A model generated the notes under the pieces. It was not told the DNA's origin, made no database searches, and worked only from the letters and a program-made list of their open reading frames with translations. Below, one piece after another: positions 20,101-32,728 of a stretch of DNA of 64,000 bases. Each line of letters opens with the position of its first letter. Position 1 is the stretch's first letter. Made by a program: the position numbers and the translations under genes. This stretch comes from Closterium sp. Naga37s-1 (Eukaryota; Streptophyta; Zygnematophyceae; Desmidiales; Closteriaceae): NCBI GenBank assembly GCA_947471745.1, contig CANJKZ010001109.1, forward strand, positions 5,180,501 through 5,244,500. The letters are read 5' to 3'.

Positions 20101-22172
20101 GGCGCGCCGAAGACTCCCCCCGCCACAATCCCACCCTCGTTCTTAGTATAGCCATCGTTATAATAAAAGTCCCCGCCGCCAGCGCCAGCGCCGGCGCCGG
20201 CAGGAAGCAGCCCTTCCGCCGTGGTAATCACGGTGGGAGCGGGGCGAATCAGGCCCGCGCCGCCCGCACCACCACGCGCGTAACCAGCTGCACCCGCACC
20301 ACCGGCACCACCGGCACCACCGGCACCAGCAGCAGCGGCAGCGGCGGCAGCGGATGATCCTCCGGCGTGGTTTGCGGCAGCTCCTAGCCTGATTCTCTTA
20401 GTCGGCGGAGGCATTCCCGATGCCGCGCTGCTGTTGCTGCCGCCGCCGACACCGCCGCCGCCGCCGCCGCCGCTGGTTGTGGCCACGAGCGCTGCTAGTG
20501 GCAGGTGCAGCGCCGCGACCGTGCCGCTATCGGCGCCGGCAGTAGCGGCGTCGAATGCGCTTGCAGCGAAGCTTCTCTTCTGCTGCAGCAGCTGCTGCTG
20601 CTGCTGCGACGTCTGCTGCTGCTGCCTCGGCGGTCTGACGTTCGTCCCCTCATACATGCCGTTCAGCGCCGCCGAGCCCGGCGGGACCGGAGCCGGCACA
20701 GCCGCCGATGCGCGCGGCGGAGGCGGCGACGCGCGGCTGCTGCTGCTGCTGCTCGGCGGGGTAGGCGCCACGGGGGTTGCGACACTCGTATCAGCGGCCA
20801 CCATAGTAGTAGTAGAGTCTAGACCGAGGTCCCGCCGGAGGCTCATAAATAAAGCCGCTTGTTCGTCCTCCCCTGGCGCCGCCGTCGCGGGCGCCGGCGC
20901 CGCAGGTTGAGGCGGCGGCTGCTCGCGCTGCAGCAGATTGTTCAGCGGCGGACCTTGCGCCGCGAATCGCGCCGCGGAAACCGCATGCTGCCCTGGGAGG
21001 GGATGATTATCCATTGCAGGAAGCATCCCTTGACTCGCCGCCGCCAATTGCGCTGGCGCCCGCGGCGGCGGCGGCAACGGAGCAAGTTGCTCCGATGACG
21101 GCTGCTGCTGCTGCTGCTGCTGCTTCTTGGCGAGTATGGAAGAGGCGAGGAGAGGTAAGAGGTTGCTGAGAGCACTCGCAGCTCGCTCCCTCGCAGTAGC
21201 AGTCGCAGCAGCAGCGGCGGTGCTAGCTGCGGTAGCAGCAGCGGAATTCCACGACGATCCTCGCTGCTGCTCCTGATAAGCCTCCAGCTGCTGCTGCTCC
21301 TGATACGCCTCCAGCTGCTGTTGCTCGTACCGCTGCTGCGCGGCCTGCTGCTGCGCCGCCAGATGCTGCTGCGCCTGCTGCTCCACTTGCTGCTGCGCGT
21401 GCTGCGCCTGCTGCTCGCTCCGCTGCTGCTGCTGCTGCCGCAGCAGCGTCGCCTGCTGATGCTCGAAGTAGTTCCCGCCCGCAGCAGTACCCGTCCCTCC
21501 CGCCACCGCTGCGAACATCCGCGCGTCAACGCCTGCCGTTGCGCCAGCCTCCGCTTCCGCAGCCGCTGGCGCGGGTCCACCCACGCCACCCATAGCACCA
21601 TCGCTGGCGCCGCCGCCGCCGTCGCCTACGTTGGGCAGAAAATCAGAGACGAATTGTTGATGCTGCAGCTGCTGCTGGTGCTCGAACGAGCGGTTCGGGT
21701 AAGTCGCTGCTTCGCCTGCTTCGGCTGGCGTCATAAGTGAGTCAGAATTGACGAATCCCGGCGTCGCGCCGTCAATGACGGGGGCGACGGTTTGGTGGTT
21801 CGCGCCGCCCCCGGTGTACGGCTGCTGCTCCGTAGGATGCGGCGGCGTAGGAGGCAGCAGTTCCCCAGCGGGAAAAAACGTGTTATTATTACAATTATTA
21901 TTATTGTCGTTAATATTGTTATGATTGTAATCAACAGCCGACAACACCGCAGAGCCGCTGGCGTCAGCTTGCTGCAGTTCTTGGCCCGCCGCCGCCAGTC
22001 CTGCCGCTAGAACCCCCTGACCGCCGGCGTGATTATCAGCAAAATGAGTCACCACATGATGAGGCTGATTCGGATTGCAGGCGGACCAGGGTTCTCCAGC
22101 CGGATCGCCTTGAGACGAGCTGATGATTCGCTGCTCTACCGCCATAGTCGCGTCCATCCGAGATGTCGCCAC
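17108..22172 (-). CDS. DREB-type AP2/ERF transcription factor, very long, frame broken near 19930
   Basis: A single AP2/ERF domain at 19469-19648 starts [19 protein letters not shown] and ends [13 protein letters not shown] and REP at the diagnostic positions (V14, E19) indicate the DREB rather than ERF branch, so GCC-like or DRE/CRT DNA binding is expected. The N-terminal part (from ATG 22172) is Gln-, Ala- and His-rich and coactivator-like. The C-terminal part is Ala/Gly-rich and ends ADVMWNI with stop at 17108-17110. The two halves are in different frames, meeting in a (GCGACGCGG)n minisatellite at about 19930-19985. One inserted or missing base there, or a short weak intron, would join them into about 1690 residues, several times the usual length. 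I see no strong donor site, so I favour an indel (real or assembly). Homopolymeric Q/A coding makes the gene boundaries less certain than the domain. Confidence 0.8.
19920..19990. repeat. 9-bp minisatellite (GCGACGCGG)n at the AP2 frame break
   Basis: About six GGCGACGCG/GGCGACATG units. On the minus strand it encodes [13 protein letters not shown] in the N-terminal frame and Arg/Pro in the other; the plausible protein changes frame here. Confidence 0.75.
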
Positions 22173-25100
22173 GAGCTGCGGCGAGTTGCGGCTCGTCGCC
22201 GCAAATGCTCCGCTTCTCCGCTTCGTTTCACAGCGAATTGAAGAACTGGGTGCGGATTCCGCGGAGTGCGCCTTTACTTTTCATGTACCAGTGTCACACG
22301 GGGAAACACAGGGATTGTAACGCATGCTTGACGGAGGGATGATCGCCTTCCGTCGCCGCGAATAACGGCGTAGAACTTTTGAGTAATTAACCGACACCAC
22401 GGCTACGACTGCTACCACTAATAAATGAGCTACTATGCTCAATTTAGGACTCCGATGAGCGGTCATGGAACGAGGAAACGGATTCTGAACGAAGCCTGTG
22501 AGCTTGTCTTTATGCGATGTAAATGAGAAGTTCCATTCCGAGTTGTCGGCGGCGAGAGCTGCGGAATTGATACGCGAAGCGGGCAGAGCAGGCGAGGGAG
22601 GGAGGAGGGGGCAGGACGAGGTTTGTCGAGGCAGCGCAGCTCATATGGCCTCTCGGTCCAAGATCCGATCCTCGCAATCATCGGATGGGGACAGCGCTTT
22701 CCTTCTCCCTCACTCTCCGTTTCCGCTTTCCCGCCTCTCACACACTCTCTCGCGCTCCCGTCTCATCTGTGTCGTTCTGCGGGTGTGTGTGTGACTCCCG
22801 GCTGGGTCCTTGCCTTGCCACGCACCGGGAGCGCGAGGAACTGTTGCAGCACGCCAACACTACAGTACCTAGGAGGGTTCCTAGTTGTGTGACTTGACCC
22901 TCGAGCCACCTTCACCATTCCCCCACCTTCCCCGCGCCGCTACCGTAGCGGCATACCCTCTGCGCCCATGCGTCCATGCGCGCATGCGCCCAAGATCCGC
23001 CCGCTGAGCGGAGTTCCTCCCCACTCCGTGCGCCCAGACCAGATCCTGCCGTGTCGCGTGGGACCATCGAGGGCGGACCGGAAGCGTTGTGCGGCGGGGA
23101 AAGGGGTGGGCTTCATTCATTCGTTTGTTCGCAAATCCAGCGCAGCAAATACAGAAACGACTGTCTTGCAATGAGGAGATGCGGCGCGGGTGACAGGAGA
23201 GGCCCAAGAAACAGAAAACGAGAAACGGAACCTACGCTACTTTCTGCTCCTTCCGCCATGCGCCGAGTTTGTTTGCGGGCAGTGATGGGGAGGGGAGGGC
23301 AAAGCGGGGCTGCTGCTGGCAGGGCAGCCCATGTGCGTGAGGCAGGGGATGGGCGGTGGGGCATTGTAGCCCTTGCAATGTGCGAAGAGCCGCGCAAAGG
23401 CCAGCAGAGCTACTCCGCGCCGTGAGGAAAGCGGGCACTGTAGGCGGGAGCACGGCAGGGGGGATGGAGGAGAAGGTGTGTGCGGGGTGGGGGAGGATGG
23501 CGTGGGAGGGGGATTGCGCGCGTGACTGTGCGCGTACGCGGGAACTGTTTGGCGCGTAGAGTGCAGTTTGCAGTCACTCGCGGAGCCAATCAATAAGATT
23601 CTAAACTGAGTGGGGCAAGGAACTTCTATAAATTTACTCTAGTAACCAAAAAATGTTGTGGTCATTCTGGTTCCCCAGAATCCAACAAATAACATACATG
23701 CCAGGTACCAAAAGTACCTGAACCGCATTACCATGCTGATGGACCCACATGACTTTTCTCACACTGGTACAACCTGGCGATAAACTGTCATCATATTCCT
23801 TTTTCAGGATAGTCTGGGATCATAGGACAGCCAAAGCGTAATTGTCGGCGCCAGATGTGGCTGCCTGATCGATGAGAGAAAACCCGAATGAATAAGTCGA
23901 AGGGTGCTTCTGACGATAATGGAGCCAAAATAAGGCTTGTGGGCATCGCAGCACACTCAAACCGTGACAGACACACAAGCAACCAATGCTTGTAAGCACC
24001 GCCAAAATTACAGCCACTCGACAAGATTCCACCACCGACACTTTTACCACCAGCACCACTTATTATTAATACGGTTGCTTGTACTGATGTAAATTACTCA
24101 ATTACTCTTTGCATAACCGCAATACGTAGGGCTATCCACTTCTTGGACCTCGATGTTCAATAAATAGCTTACACACTAGGGAGACGGTTGCAGACTGGGG
24201 TGATCTCCATTGCGAATTTTCCAGCACCAAGTAAAAGAGTCTCCTTCCCACTCCCTCCCCTTTCCCACCCGACCCTTATAGCCGAGAGTTCATATTCTGT
24301 ACACCCGAAAATCATCTTCCCAGCACCCAGAACCTTCATTCCTAACTCCAACATTTGCCTGTTCTGAAAAACGGAACGGCCTTCATTGAACGTAACGGAG
24401 CGCCTTTTGGGATCTGGTTCTTCGAGAACCTTGGGCCGTGAAGCCCCTCATCAGCATGTCTAGCGCCAACGACTCTACGTCAACGTAGGGGTCAACCCAA
24501 ACTGCTGACCGTGTCGACTCCTGGGTGCAACGGCTACCAGCACGTAACCTCCAATGACCGACATTCTTCCGCCGTTTCTCAACGTTATTGCGACCTACGC
24601 AGACCTAGCAGCTGAGCGCGTCGACATCAATTATAAGGATTTGAGATACAAGTGATTAGGATCTGAAATGTTCATCATATACTTCTTATAACTTCAACCA
24701 TTCCGGGCTTCTACGTGTATCACTTGTTGATGAGCACGAGTATGACCACGGGTGAGTGTATCAGAACATGGTGTTATTTATGTCATATTTATACCATCAA
24801 TAGGTGCGGATCGTTTCGCATTTGTTTCATTATTGATTGGGGAACAAGTGCACCAATCGTGGAGGCAATAGTTAGAAGGCGGGTCCCGATCCTATTGAGA
24901 CTAGTCTCAAAGAAATCAACAATGAGGTCCATGGTGTGCATGGAAAGGAGGGTGTCGCAGGCAAGTGCGAGGCGGTTAAGGAGGTGGGTCGCAAGGAGGT
25001 GCAAAGAGAGATACATTGGGGGGCGTGTTCAACGAGGTCGTCAACAGTGCAAGCAGCGCGGAAGCTAAAATTAAGTGAGGTCAGCAACAGTGGAGATAGC

Positions 25101-25550
25101 AGGAAGATTAGGGAAAAAGGAGGCGAACCATTGTAGCTAATAATCGCATTCAGACATGCTTTCGACGTCTGGACTTGGCGAAAATGCACCCGCTTGGCCG
25201 GCGGCATGAGGCCACCAAGAGCAAGGCGTGCAGAAACGTTACGCAACTCCCAAGCTGAGTACGCAAGCCGGAGCACACGGTGAGCCTCCTGCTTGTCAGT
25301 AGCAAGCGCGGGCGGAGCAGCGAATGCGGGCGCGAGCACGGCACGGCAGGCGCGGGCGAGGTAGTCACACCAGGTGCAGTATGCGCAGACGTTGCAGGAA
25401 TAGGCGCGGTAGGAGGAGCAGGCGCGGTGGGGTGCAGCAGGTGCGCGGGCGCTCGGCAGGGCGCGGGGTGCACGTGACAGCAAGGCGCACATCAGGGCAC
25501 GGCAAGGCACACGGGTGCGTGGCAACAGGGCACGGTGGTGCAATACAGTA

Positions 25551-25607
<57 letters not shown>

Positions 25608-26048
25608 GGAGGGAGGGTGGGAGGAGGGGGGGGAGGTGGGGGCCGTAAGCGAGGACAACAAGGGAGGTAGGTGGGCGGAAGCTAGAACCTAACCCAATGA
25701 GAGAGAAAGACTAGGAAAGGGCCATACAAGAGGGTACAAGAAATAACCCGTACTCTCCACCGTACAAACCAACCCAGCCTAACACTATACACCTATTGAC
25801 ACACCTCAGATATGATAGGCCATTTCAACATGCATGAATCAGTGGTGACTTTCAATTATATTTCAAAATTTTGTGGTCTGAATGAACAGACTTCGCCTTG
25901 CAGGTCTTCGCAGAAACCATGACGACGGGTACACATAACCTCACTATATTGGGTTGCGACAGATACATGGATGGCCACAATAACGACGCAACCTTGATCT
26001 GTACAACTTTCTATACTCTGTACATCCTTTGGAGAAAAACAGAGGAAT
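22173..26048. other. Gene-poor region upstream of the AP2 gene
   Basis: 22173-22800 is probably the 5' untranslated region and promoter of the AP2 gene. I recognise nothing in 22800-25550; the longer ORFs there are low-complexity. A 56-bp G run is listed separately. 25660-26048 is AT-rich and probably the 3' flank of the LEA gene. Confidence 0.5.
25551..25606. repeat. Homopolymer run of 56 G
   Basis: An uninterrupted G run, followed by G-rich sequence to about 25640. It could form G-quadruplex, or be an assembly or sequencing artefact. Confidence 0.95.
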
Positions 26049-26660
26049 TTAAGATGACCGTTGCTTGCGATCCATCGAGAACTCCTCAGATGACCACCAC
26101 GCACGCTCGTCCATCGAGGCACGTGGAATCGATCGGACCCGCGTTTCCGAAGCGCTGTCGCTGTGGCCGGCGACAGTGGAGCGCAGGGATGAGGAGGAAG
26201 GGAGAATAGCCGCCTCAGGAACCCAGTTGCCTGACACGGGGTCGGGTTTCCAGAGAGTCACACCAGCGAATGGATAGCGCATTTCGGATGCAACGACCGG
26301 CGTTGTCGAGGTGGACTTAGTCGAGGACGTTACTTCCGTGTGGAAAGCCCTCTCGAGAGCGACGGGGGTGGAGTGATACCTGCTTGATACACGCACATTG
26401 GATAAACAGGAATCAGAAGTGAGAACTACGAAAAACGCAAGCGAGACAGGTTAGACCTTTTGGAACAGGAGCAAAGCAGGCGAGGGATAATTGCACGGGA
26501 TGAGAGAGGCCGGACATTGCCATAAGATACTAATCGTCCAGTGTCACTGGCATATTCGTTGAACATACCTTCTGACGAGCTTCTCCATCATCCGCGGGCA
26601 GAGATCCGCAGCCTTCTTGGCGGCTGTCGCCAGCAACGGTGACGATGAAGTGGTAGCCAT
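26049..26660 (-). CDS. LEA_3 / SAG21-like late embryogenesis abundant protein, 2 exons
   Basis: Exon 1 (26660-26569) encodes MATTSSSPLLATAAKKAADL and a basic stretch, donor gtatgt. Exon 2 (26379-26049) follows an acceptor CAG and keeps frame, giving 140 residues. The motif LWKPDPVSGNWVPEAA matches the conserved W-x-PDP-x-(S/T)-G block of LEA_3 (LEA5/SAG21) proteins, which are small, stress-induced and often mitochondrial. RAFHTE just before it resembles the region after the targeting peptide. The N-terminus is Ser/Thr/Lys-rich without acids for the first 19 residues, suiting organelle import. It is longer than typical SAG21 (about 100 residues) because of a Ser-rich tail. Assignment rests on this motif and the clean splice; stress function is inferred. 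Confidence 0.6.
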
Positions 26661-28152
26661 CGTGACGTAGATCCAACGGTAACGCGTCGTAATGCTTGAA
26701 AGCGAAGACTTGACAGAAGTTCGAAACCTGCAGCTTCGGCTAGTGGGTAATGATTCCGGAAGCCAATGCAGCAGCGTCAGCCCCGAAGCCCCGAATTGTG
26801 GCGGAGATGGTGGCAGTGGACAGTGGAAGAGGAAAGGCTATGTGGAATGGAATTCCGAGGTTGGAGCTTGCAACACGGATGGCGAGGAATAGTCGGAATT
26901 GCGCAGGCGAAGTAGCGGCGACGGGGAAAGGAGAAGCGTTTGCTGTTGGATGAATTGGACTTCGAGTCCCAAGGGATTATAACACTCTCTGGTCTGCTCA
27001 GGTTGCTGCTGCGCACCGACTCGCTCGACTCGACTCGAGTCGACTCTCTGGGAATGACGGCTGGGAAGGGGAGGAAGGGGGGCTTGCGGTAGCAACAGGC
27101 GGAACACCGCTCGTTGGTGGTCCCCGCCGGGGGGGATGCTCCAGGGGAGGGGCGTGTCCCTCCCCGGAGCTCACGCCACATCAAGCCGTTGCGGTGGAGA
27201 AACCAGCCCACCTGCGCAGGAGCACCCGCCCATCCGGAATCGGAATTCCCGCAGGCCCCTAATTCCCGCACGATTAGTGCGGCAAGGTTGGAGATTCCCA
27301 AAGATTCGTTTCCTAGCGAGGGGCGATGGCGACGCGAGAGGTTCGCATTGCCCCACCTCATTCCTATCCGCGGTTCGGTGCTGGATTTGAGGCGAGATGG
27401 GCCATATCCAGCTGGGTAGGATGTTCGTTGCGTCACTCGTGCGTGATCCTTCCATGCCATCCAGCCTGGGCGATGAGCTTATGACGTGTTTGGATCCACG
27501 TCTGCTTATGCACCTTGCTGACGTTGATGGGCATGGTCAATGCCTACAGGTGAGTCGTGGCGATGTTAGTGGTCCCGTCAATCGTGGCCCACTCCAGCTC
27601 GGAACCACGAAGACGCAAACCAACCACGAAGATATTATGGAGCTGAACTGGCTGCGGTATATTTCGTCTACTTTCTGTATATATCAAACACTGCTTTGCA
27701 TATCTTCTATTCTGCTAAGTTATAGGTGACAAGCCAAAAGGAACAAATATGTACATCCTGGAGCACAACGCATACGGAAAATAACGAGCACTGCCCTATC
27801 GCTGGTTGTTCACACACGCCTACCCAACCAACCTAAGCAACACCAGACAATATGACGCATAACACATCTTTCAGCAAACCAGTAACCCTGCCATGGATGA
27901 AGATTAGAGCACCCCTTTAACACGCCACACCAAACCACACCATATGTACAGCTGCCAATGTACGCTCACCAACCGAGGATTTATATTACACTAAAAACCT
28001 TCTTGCGACCCCAGCTCGGAATCTCAAACCAAATAACTCAACATCAACACGTTACAACGATCCACCCCACACACCAACACTTTCCTCAACCACCCCACCT
28101 CCCTTCCTCCCCCACTTTGCACAACTCTTCCTTCCATCACCCCCTCTCCACA
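26661..28152. other. Intergenic region between LEA and DUF3110-like genes
   Basis: 26661-27110 is the likely promoter of the LEA gene. The 227-codon minus ORF at 26777-27460 resembles nothing I know. 27750-28150 is AT-rich 3' flank. No repeat or RNA gene seen. Confidence 0.45.
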
Positions 28153-31100
28153 TCACACATCATCCTCCAAGGACCTTTTTTTGGCTCCCAGGTGCTGCTG
28201 CAGGCGGTCGGGCTGGGGGGGAACCACACCGCTACGGAACAGCACAGCAAGGGCCTTGGATGACTGGCACACCTTGAACAGCTGGGGCAAAGATTGGGTG
28301 GAAAGGAGAGGGTACGAGGGGATTTGATAGACGATAAATTACGAACTTTCTGCCAGTCATCAGCACTCCATTGGTAACCAGGCTCAGCAGATGCAGGGCA
28401 ATGGTCTAGTCACACGAATAAAAGGGTGATTACCTTCCAATATAGCACGTTTTTCATACTCAATAGTCCAGCTCTCGATCCCTGTACAACACAACTCACA
28501 TCATTGCCGAAGCACAGCTCAAGCACAATACATCATGACTCGAGGTCACCAGACAGAGCAACTCACATCCTTGGCTTTAAACTGCGCCACTCCAAGGCAG
28601 TTGTGGCCCTGCCCCTCCAAGAGACTGCAGTACTGCGCTGCCTGCTGCTCGTCCTCAAACACCTGTCACGACACATGGATGGTGGCATGGGTGGTGACAT
28701 GGGTGGCGACGAGGAAAGGTGAGGTAAAGAATTCGTGAGGAAAGTCAGAGAAGGAAACCCCACAAGTCAGACTCAGAAGTTAACTTGAAATGAAACGGGA
28801 GGAGGAAGGGAGGGGGTGATCCGTACCAGGACACCCTCCCGCACATCCTCCACTTTCATTGAGAAGCGAGAACGTGTGGGCGAAGCAGTGCAGGTGCCAC
28901 TGCTGCCACCACCACCGCCACCGCCACCGCCACTGCTGCTACTCTTCCCACTTGCACCAGTTGAGATGCCTCCCTTTCTGCCTCTCCTCTCCCCGAACAG
29001 CTTATCCAACTCGCTCTCCACCTCGCTGAGAGATGCAAAAAAGACAAAACGGACACACAGGGACGGAGAGAGGACAACCAAGTGAGGCTGGGATGCGGAG
29101 CTGGAATCAAGGCGCCTCATGAACAGAAGCTGTGGGCTATCAGGAAGTTGCTAGCTAGAGAGGGGGATGCGAGAGCAGAGGGATAAGCAGCAATTCTGTG
29201 GTTTGCCTATGAGGAGCAAGGTTTCTCAAACCCAGAGGACAGGAACCATAACTCAATGGTTCAAAACGATAACCCAGAGAGGTGTTCGTAACGGAAGATG
29301 TTTTTTGAGAATTCTAAAGAAACACCTGCAACATAATGGTACAGCATCATCTCATGAACCAGCACGTTCAATTCCCCCTTCCGCCCTTGTCATTTAAGCC
29401 GCATCCGTGGTCAACACAGAACGAGCAGAACCAGCAGAACCAGCAGAACCAGCAGAACCAGCAGAACAGGCAGAACGAGCAGAACGAGCAGAACGAGCAG
29501 AACGAGCAGAACCAGCAAGAACCAGCAGAACCAGCAGAACAGGCAGAACGAGCAGAACCAGCAGAACCAGCCTGTGGTTCACCCAAGACATTCACCTCAT
29601 TACCTCCTCCTTGAGTGTTACCTCCCCATCACTACCACTATGCTCCCGTTTCTCCTGCATACCTCCTCTTCCTCCTCCTCTTTTCATCCGCCCCCCTCCC
29701 CCCCCTCTCTTTCTACGTTACTCTCCCCGTCCCATGCGCGACCTCCCCCACTTGCGCGGAGTGCGGACGCGCATGGAGCGACGCTGGGCCTCCACCCTCT
29801 CTTCGCCCCCCTCCCCCCCCCCCTTCCCCCTCCGCCCACACCCACCTGCGCGGAGTGCGCGTGCGCATGGTGTACAGCTGCGCGTCCCCCTGCGCCAGCA
29901 CGAACAGCGCCTTCGACGGGTCGCGCCACGGGTTCGAGTCCACCACTGCGCGCAGCGGGAAGGTGGCGGGGCAGAGCGTATGGCGGAGGGCGGAGGATGG
30001 AGCGGGGAGGGTGGAAGGGGGAGGGGGGAGGGGGGATAACGGGTAAGAGGTGGGTATGTATGGGAGGGGGGGGGGGAGAGGAGAGCCCACATGAGGCCAT
30101 TGACATGACTTTCCAAATTTCTCAAAAGGCGGCGGCGGCGGCGGCGGCGGCGACTCACCGTCGTACGACGTGGATTCCAGGGTGCTCTCCAGCCGCCGCC
30201 GCATGTCGTACGCGCGGCTCGACACCTTATCCAGGAACTCGTTCGCCGTCTCGGGAATGCTCGAGTCCAGCCCCAGCGCGCGCAGCAGCTCCTCCTGCCG
30301 CTCGCGCTCCGCCTCGTCAATCTCCTCCGCCTCCCCCTCCCGCGCCTTTCCCTCTGCCGCCTCCTCCCCCGCCTCGTCCTCGTCACTCTTCCCCTCACCG
30401 CCTGTCCACTCGCTGTCCCCCCGGGCGTTCCCCAAGCTTCCCCCACTGCCCCTTCCCCCACTCCTCGCCCCTCCGCTGCTTTCCCCCCCGCTACTGCTCT
30501 CCCCTTCGCCGGAACTGCCGGCGTCAGATGCGGACGCGCGGGCGGCAAACGCGGCGAGCGGCCGGGGGGAAGCTGCTAGTAGCGCGCCAGTAGGACGCAG
30601 TGCGCATGACGAGGAAATAAAGCTTGATGAGGGATCGAGGAGCGGAGGAGCGGAAGAGGAGGGGAGAGGAAGAGATGTGAGCGGGTGACGCGGCCGTAAC
30701 AGCGCGGCGGCAGCGCGCGCAGCTGGCGATGGCGACGCCGCGGAGCGCGCAAACGGCGGCTTGCGCTCGTCGGCGAGGGGTAGCGGGGAGCAGGCGGAGC
30801 GGGAGGGAAGAGCGCAGGCAGCGGCGCAAGGGACGGCGCAAAAGACGGCGCGCGCGGAGCGGGGGGAGTCGGAGAAAGAGAGGGAGGAGTAGGAGGACGA
30901 GCGAGATGAGCAACAGGAGGAGAGGGAGGCGCGCGCGACATGCGGAGAAGTCAAGGATTGCGGCCCGGAAACTCTTGCGCACGGAGAAGCGCGAGGGGCC
31001 CCATGGGAAACGGAGACGGAGACGGAGACGGAGAAGGAGACGGTAACGGGAATACCACGAGAGACGGAGGCGGTGATGGGAACACCACGGGGAACCACAA

Positions 31101-31200
31101 GATTTGTTTCGGCATGGCGGTGATTTGTCGTAGATGTAAGAGAGAGCGTTGGCGCGACGGGATTCGCGTTGACAAGCGTACGGAGGCAGGAGGACGCCAT
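28153..31200 (-). CDS. DUF3110-like protein, probably plastid-targeted, 5 exons
   Basis: Exons 31200-30159, 29945-29846, 29025-28827, 28662-28567 and 28281-28153 join in frame with GT/AG borders, giving 521 residues. The first ~200 residues are Ser/Ala/Arg-rich with few acids, like a long transit peptide, followed by a Gly/Glu linker. The conserved part spans exons 2-5: NPWRDPSKALFVLAQGDAQL, then SEVESELDKLF, then VEDVREGVLVFEDEQQAAQY, then VCQSSKALAVLFRSG. It ends KKRSLEDDV. The pattern of a strand reporting a value followed by a VFEDE..A..Y block is that of DUF3110, found in cyanobacteria and plastids. Function is unknown. A 9-bp minisatellite and a copy of the exon 2 end lie in intron 2. 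The start at 31200 is the first Met of the open frame and could be wrong. Confidence 0.75.
29418..29575. repeat. 9-bp minisatellite (AGAACCAGC)n
   Basis: About 17 units of AGAACCAGC/AGAACGAGC in intron 2 of the DUF3110-like gene. No spacers, so not a CRISPR. Confidence 0.9.
29748..29782 (-). repeat. Intronic copy of the end of DUF3110-like exon 2
   Basis: About 30 bp of the exon 2 end (29846-29880), which encodes MRTRTPR plus the donor, is repeated about 100 bp downstream on the coding strand. The copy has GCGCAAG|TGGG in place of GCGCAG|GTGGG. Confidence 0.75.
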
Positions 31201-32516
31201 CGAAATTGCCGAGCACGGGATGCCGATGAAGGGCGACTTTTGGATCTCCTCAACACGCGGCAGAACGGAAGGAGGACGCGCGGTCCGCAGGAATGAACGC
31301 AGTCACGGAATAGCGGCGATGATAAGGAGATTAATTGGATGGGACAGAAAACCGTACCAAATCAGGAATGAAAATCAGGAACCTAGCCCAAGTGTTTTGG
31401 ACTTCGCGATTTTGACAAAGAGAAAGTTCGCGGCGATGCAGCGGGGACCGCTTGTCGCGAGCAGCTCTTTCGGCCGGAGAGGAGTTTGGATTAGGCAACA
31501 GCGGGACGCATGGACGCCAATGGAGGAGCGGAAGACTTGCGCGCGAGCACAGGGAGGAGCGATGCAAGAAGAGTGAGCTTACGGAGGTCTATGTATAAGT
31601 CCTAAGGGTCACTGCGGGAGAAACGCTGCTAGCAACTCCCAGCCTGTAGGCGGGCAACAGAAGTCGCAAGGGAGTCGCAGGGCTTGCAACTGTGGTATGG
31701 TATGCTGGAGATCACACGGTTTATTCGGATGCTGTGCGCTTTAAGGCGGTTAATTGTCTAAACCGAATTGGACCGCAATTCACCTTTGTGAACATTGATG
31801 CAAGCAGTGACGCGCACTCGCATCGCATCAGTTCCGACCATGCTTCCTGAAATGCAACCTCCAGCTCCGATGTGCAGCGAATATAGTAAACAGCACATCG
31901 CATAGCCCAGTACAGTGGTAACCAGCGCCCTGATTTTGCTTCAACGAGACGAAGTGCAGTGCCTTGCGAAGGTTCGGGAGAACACACCTTTGATCTTGCC
32001 TCGGATTGGCTTCTGAGTTTTTTGAGAGATTGGCGCGAGGTTTGGTAACAAGCGCGGGTGGCTGATTGGAAGAGCACGTTATGCAACCAATCGGAAATGA
32101 CACTTCGCAGTTGTGTTTGGCTGGAGTTCCCATAGATGTCGCGCCCAGCAGCCAATAATTCTGCTGTGTTGCCACATGCTTGGGAATGCTATGCAACGAT
32201 TGGACCCCATACTTGTGGAGATATTGGCTCTAGGGGGACGGGACGCCTAGGGAGACAGCTCCCCGAGGAGGAAGGTGATGTGGCAGCGCGGAAGAAAATT
32301 GGCAGATCTGTCACGAAGTGCTTGTGATGAGCTGGCCTCCTGAAAGGACTGACACTGGAAAGTGAGTAGTCAGCTGTATCGCGTACACCAGCCAGCACCA
32401 CCGGACATTTTTATTAACATCAACATCGAAATTCTAGCTGGGTATCCGCCTCATATCCGAAAATTCATTAGGATCGTGTTGAGACGAGAGTCTATCGAAG
32501 CGATGAGACCGGGCTC

Positions 32517-32588
32517 ATGCCGCACTCTTTCCTGCTTGATGCCCTTGGCAGCGGCGCGACTGCCTTGCGGGGGCTCTTGTTCTGGCAG
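32517..32588 (+). pseudogene. Isolated exon copy related to the membrane-protein gene at 40350
   Basis: Encodes MPHSFLLDALGSGATALRGL followed by LFWQ and a GTCAGA donor. It resembles the end of the first exon at 40440-40512 (PHSLLDIAGNGAIVLQGLLF). Before the Ty3 element inserted, the two would have been about 2.3 kb apart on the same strand. Confidence 0.6.
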
Positions 32589-32704
32589 GTCAGATACTCG
32601 CCCCAAACCATAGTGGTGCTGTTCTGTTGGAGTTCTCATCGCCGTACCGTTGGTGGATTTGTAAATTTCGTATTAAAGCCCAAGACTGAATTACAAAAAA
32701 AGGA

Positions 32705-32728
32705 AGGCAAACTGTGCACAGTTTGCCT
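32705..32728. repeat. 24-bp perfect palindrome centred on GTGCAC
   Basis: The arm AGGCAAACTGTG is followed exactly by its reverse complement. The core AAACTGTGCACAGTTT recurs at 33672-33691, and half of it at about 32874-32885. Confidence 0.9.

Noticed and set aside
24872..25543. 223-codon minus-strand ORF near the G run
   Set aside because: Low-complexity Ala/Arg/Cys-rich sequence with no motif; likely chance in GC-rich DNA.
26777..27460. 227-codon minus-strand ORF upstream of the LEA gene
   Set aside because: Composition looks random, no family resemblance, no supporting splice structure; it overlaps the likely LEA promoter.
29418..29575. Regular repeats that might suggest a CRISPR array
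   Set aside because: The 9-bp units are contiguous with no unique spacers, inside a plant intron.
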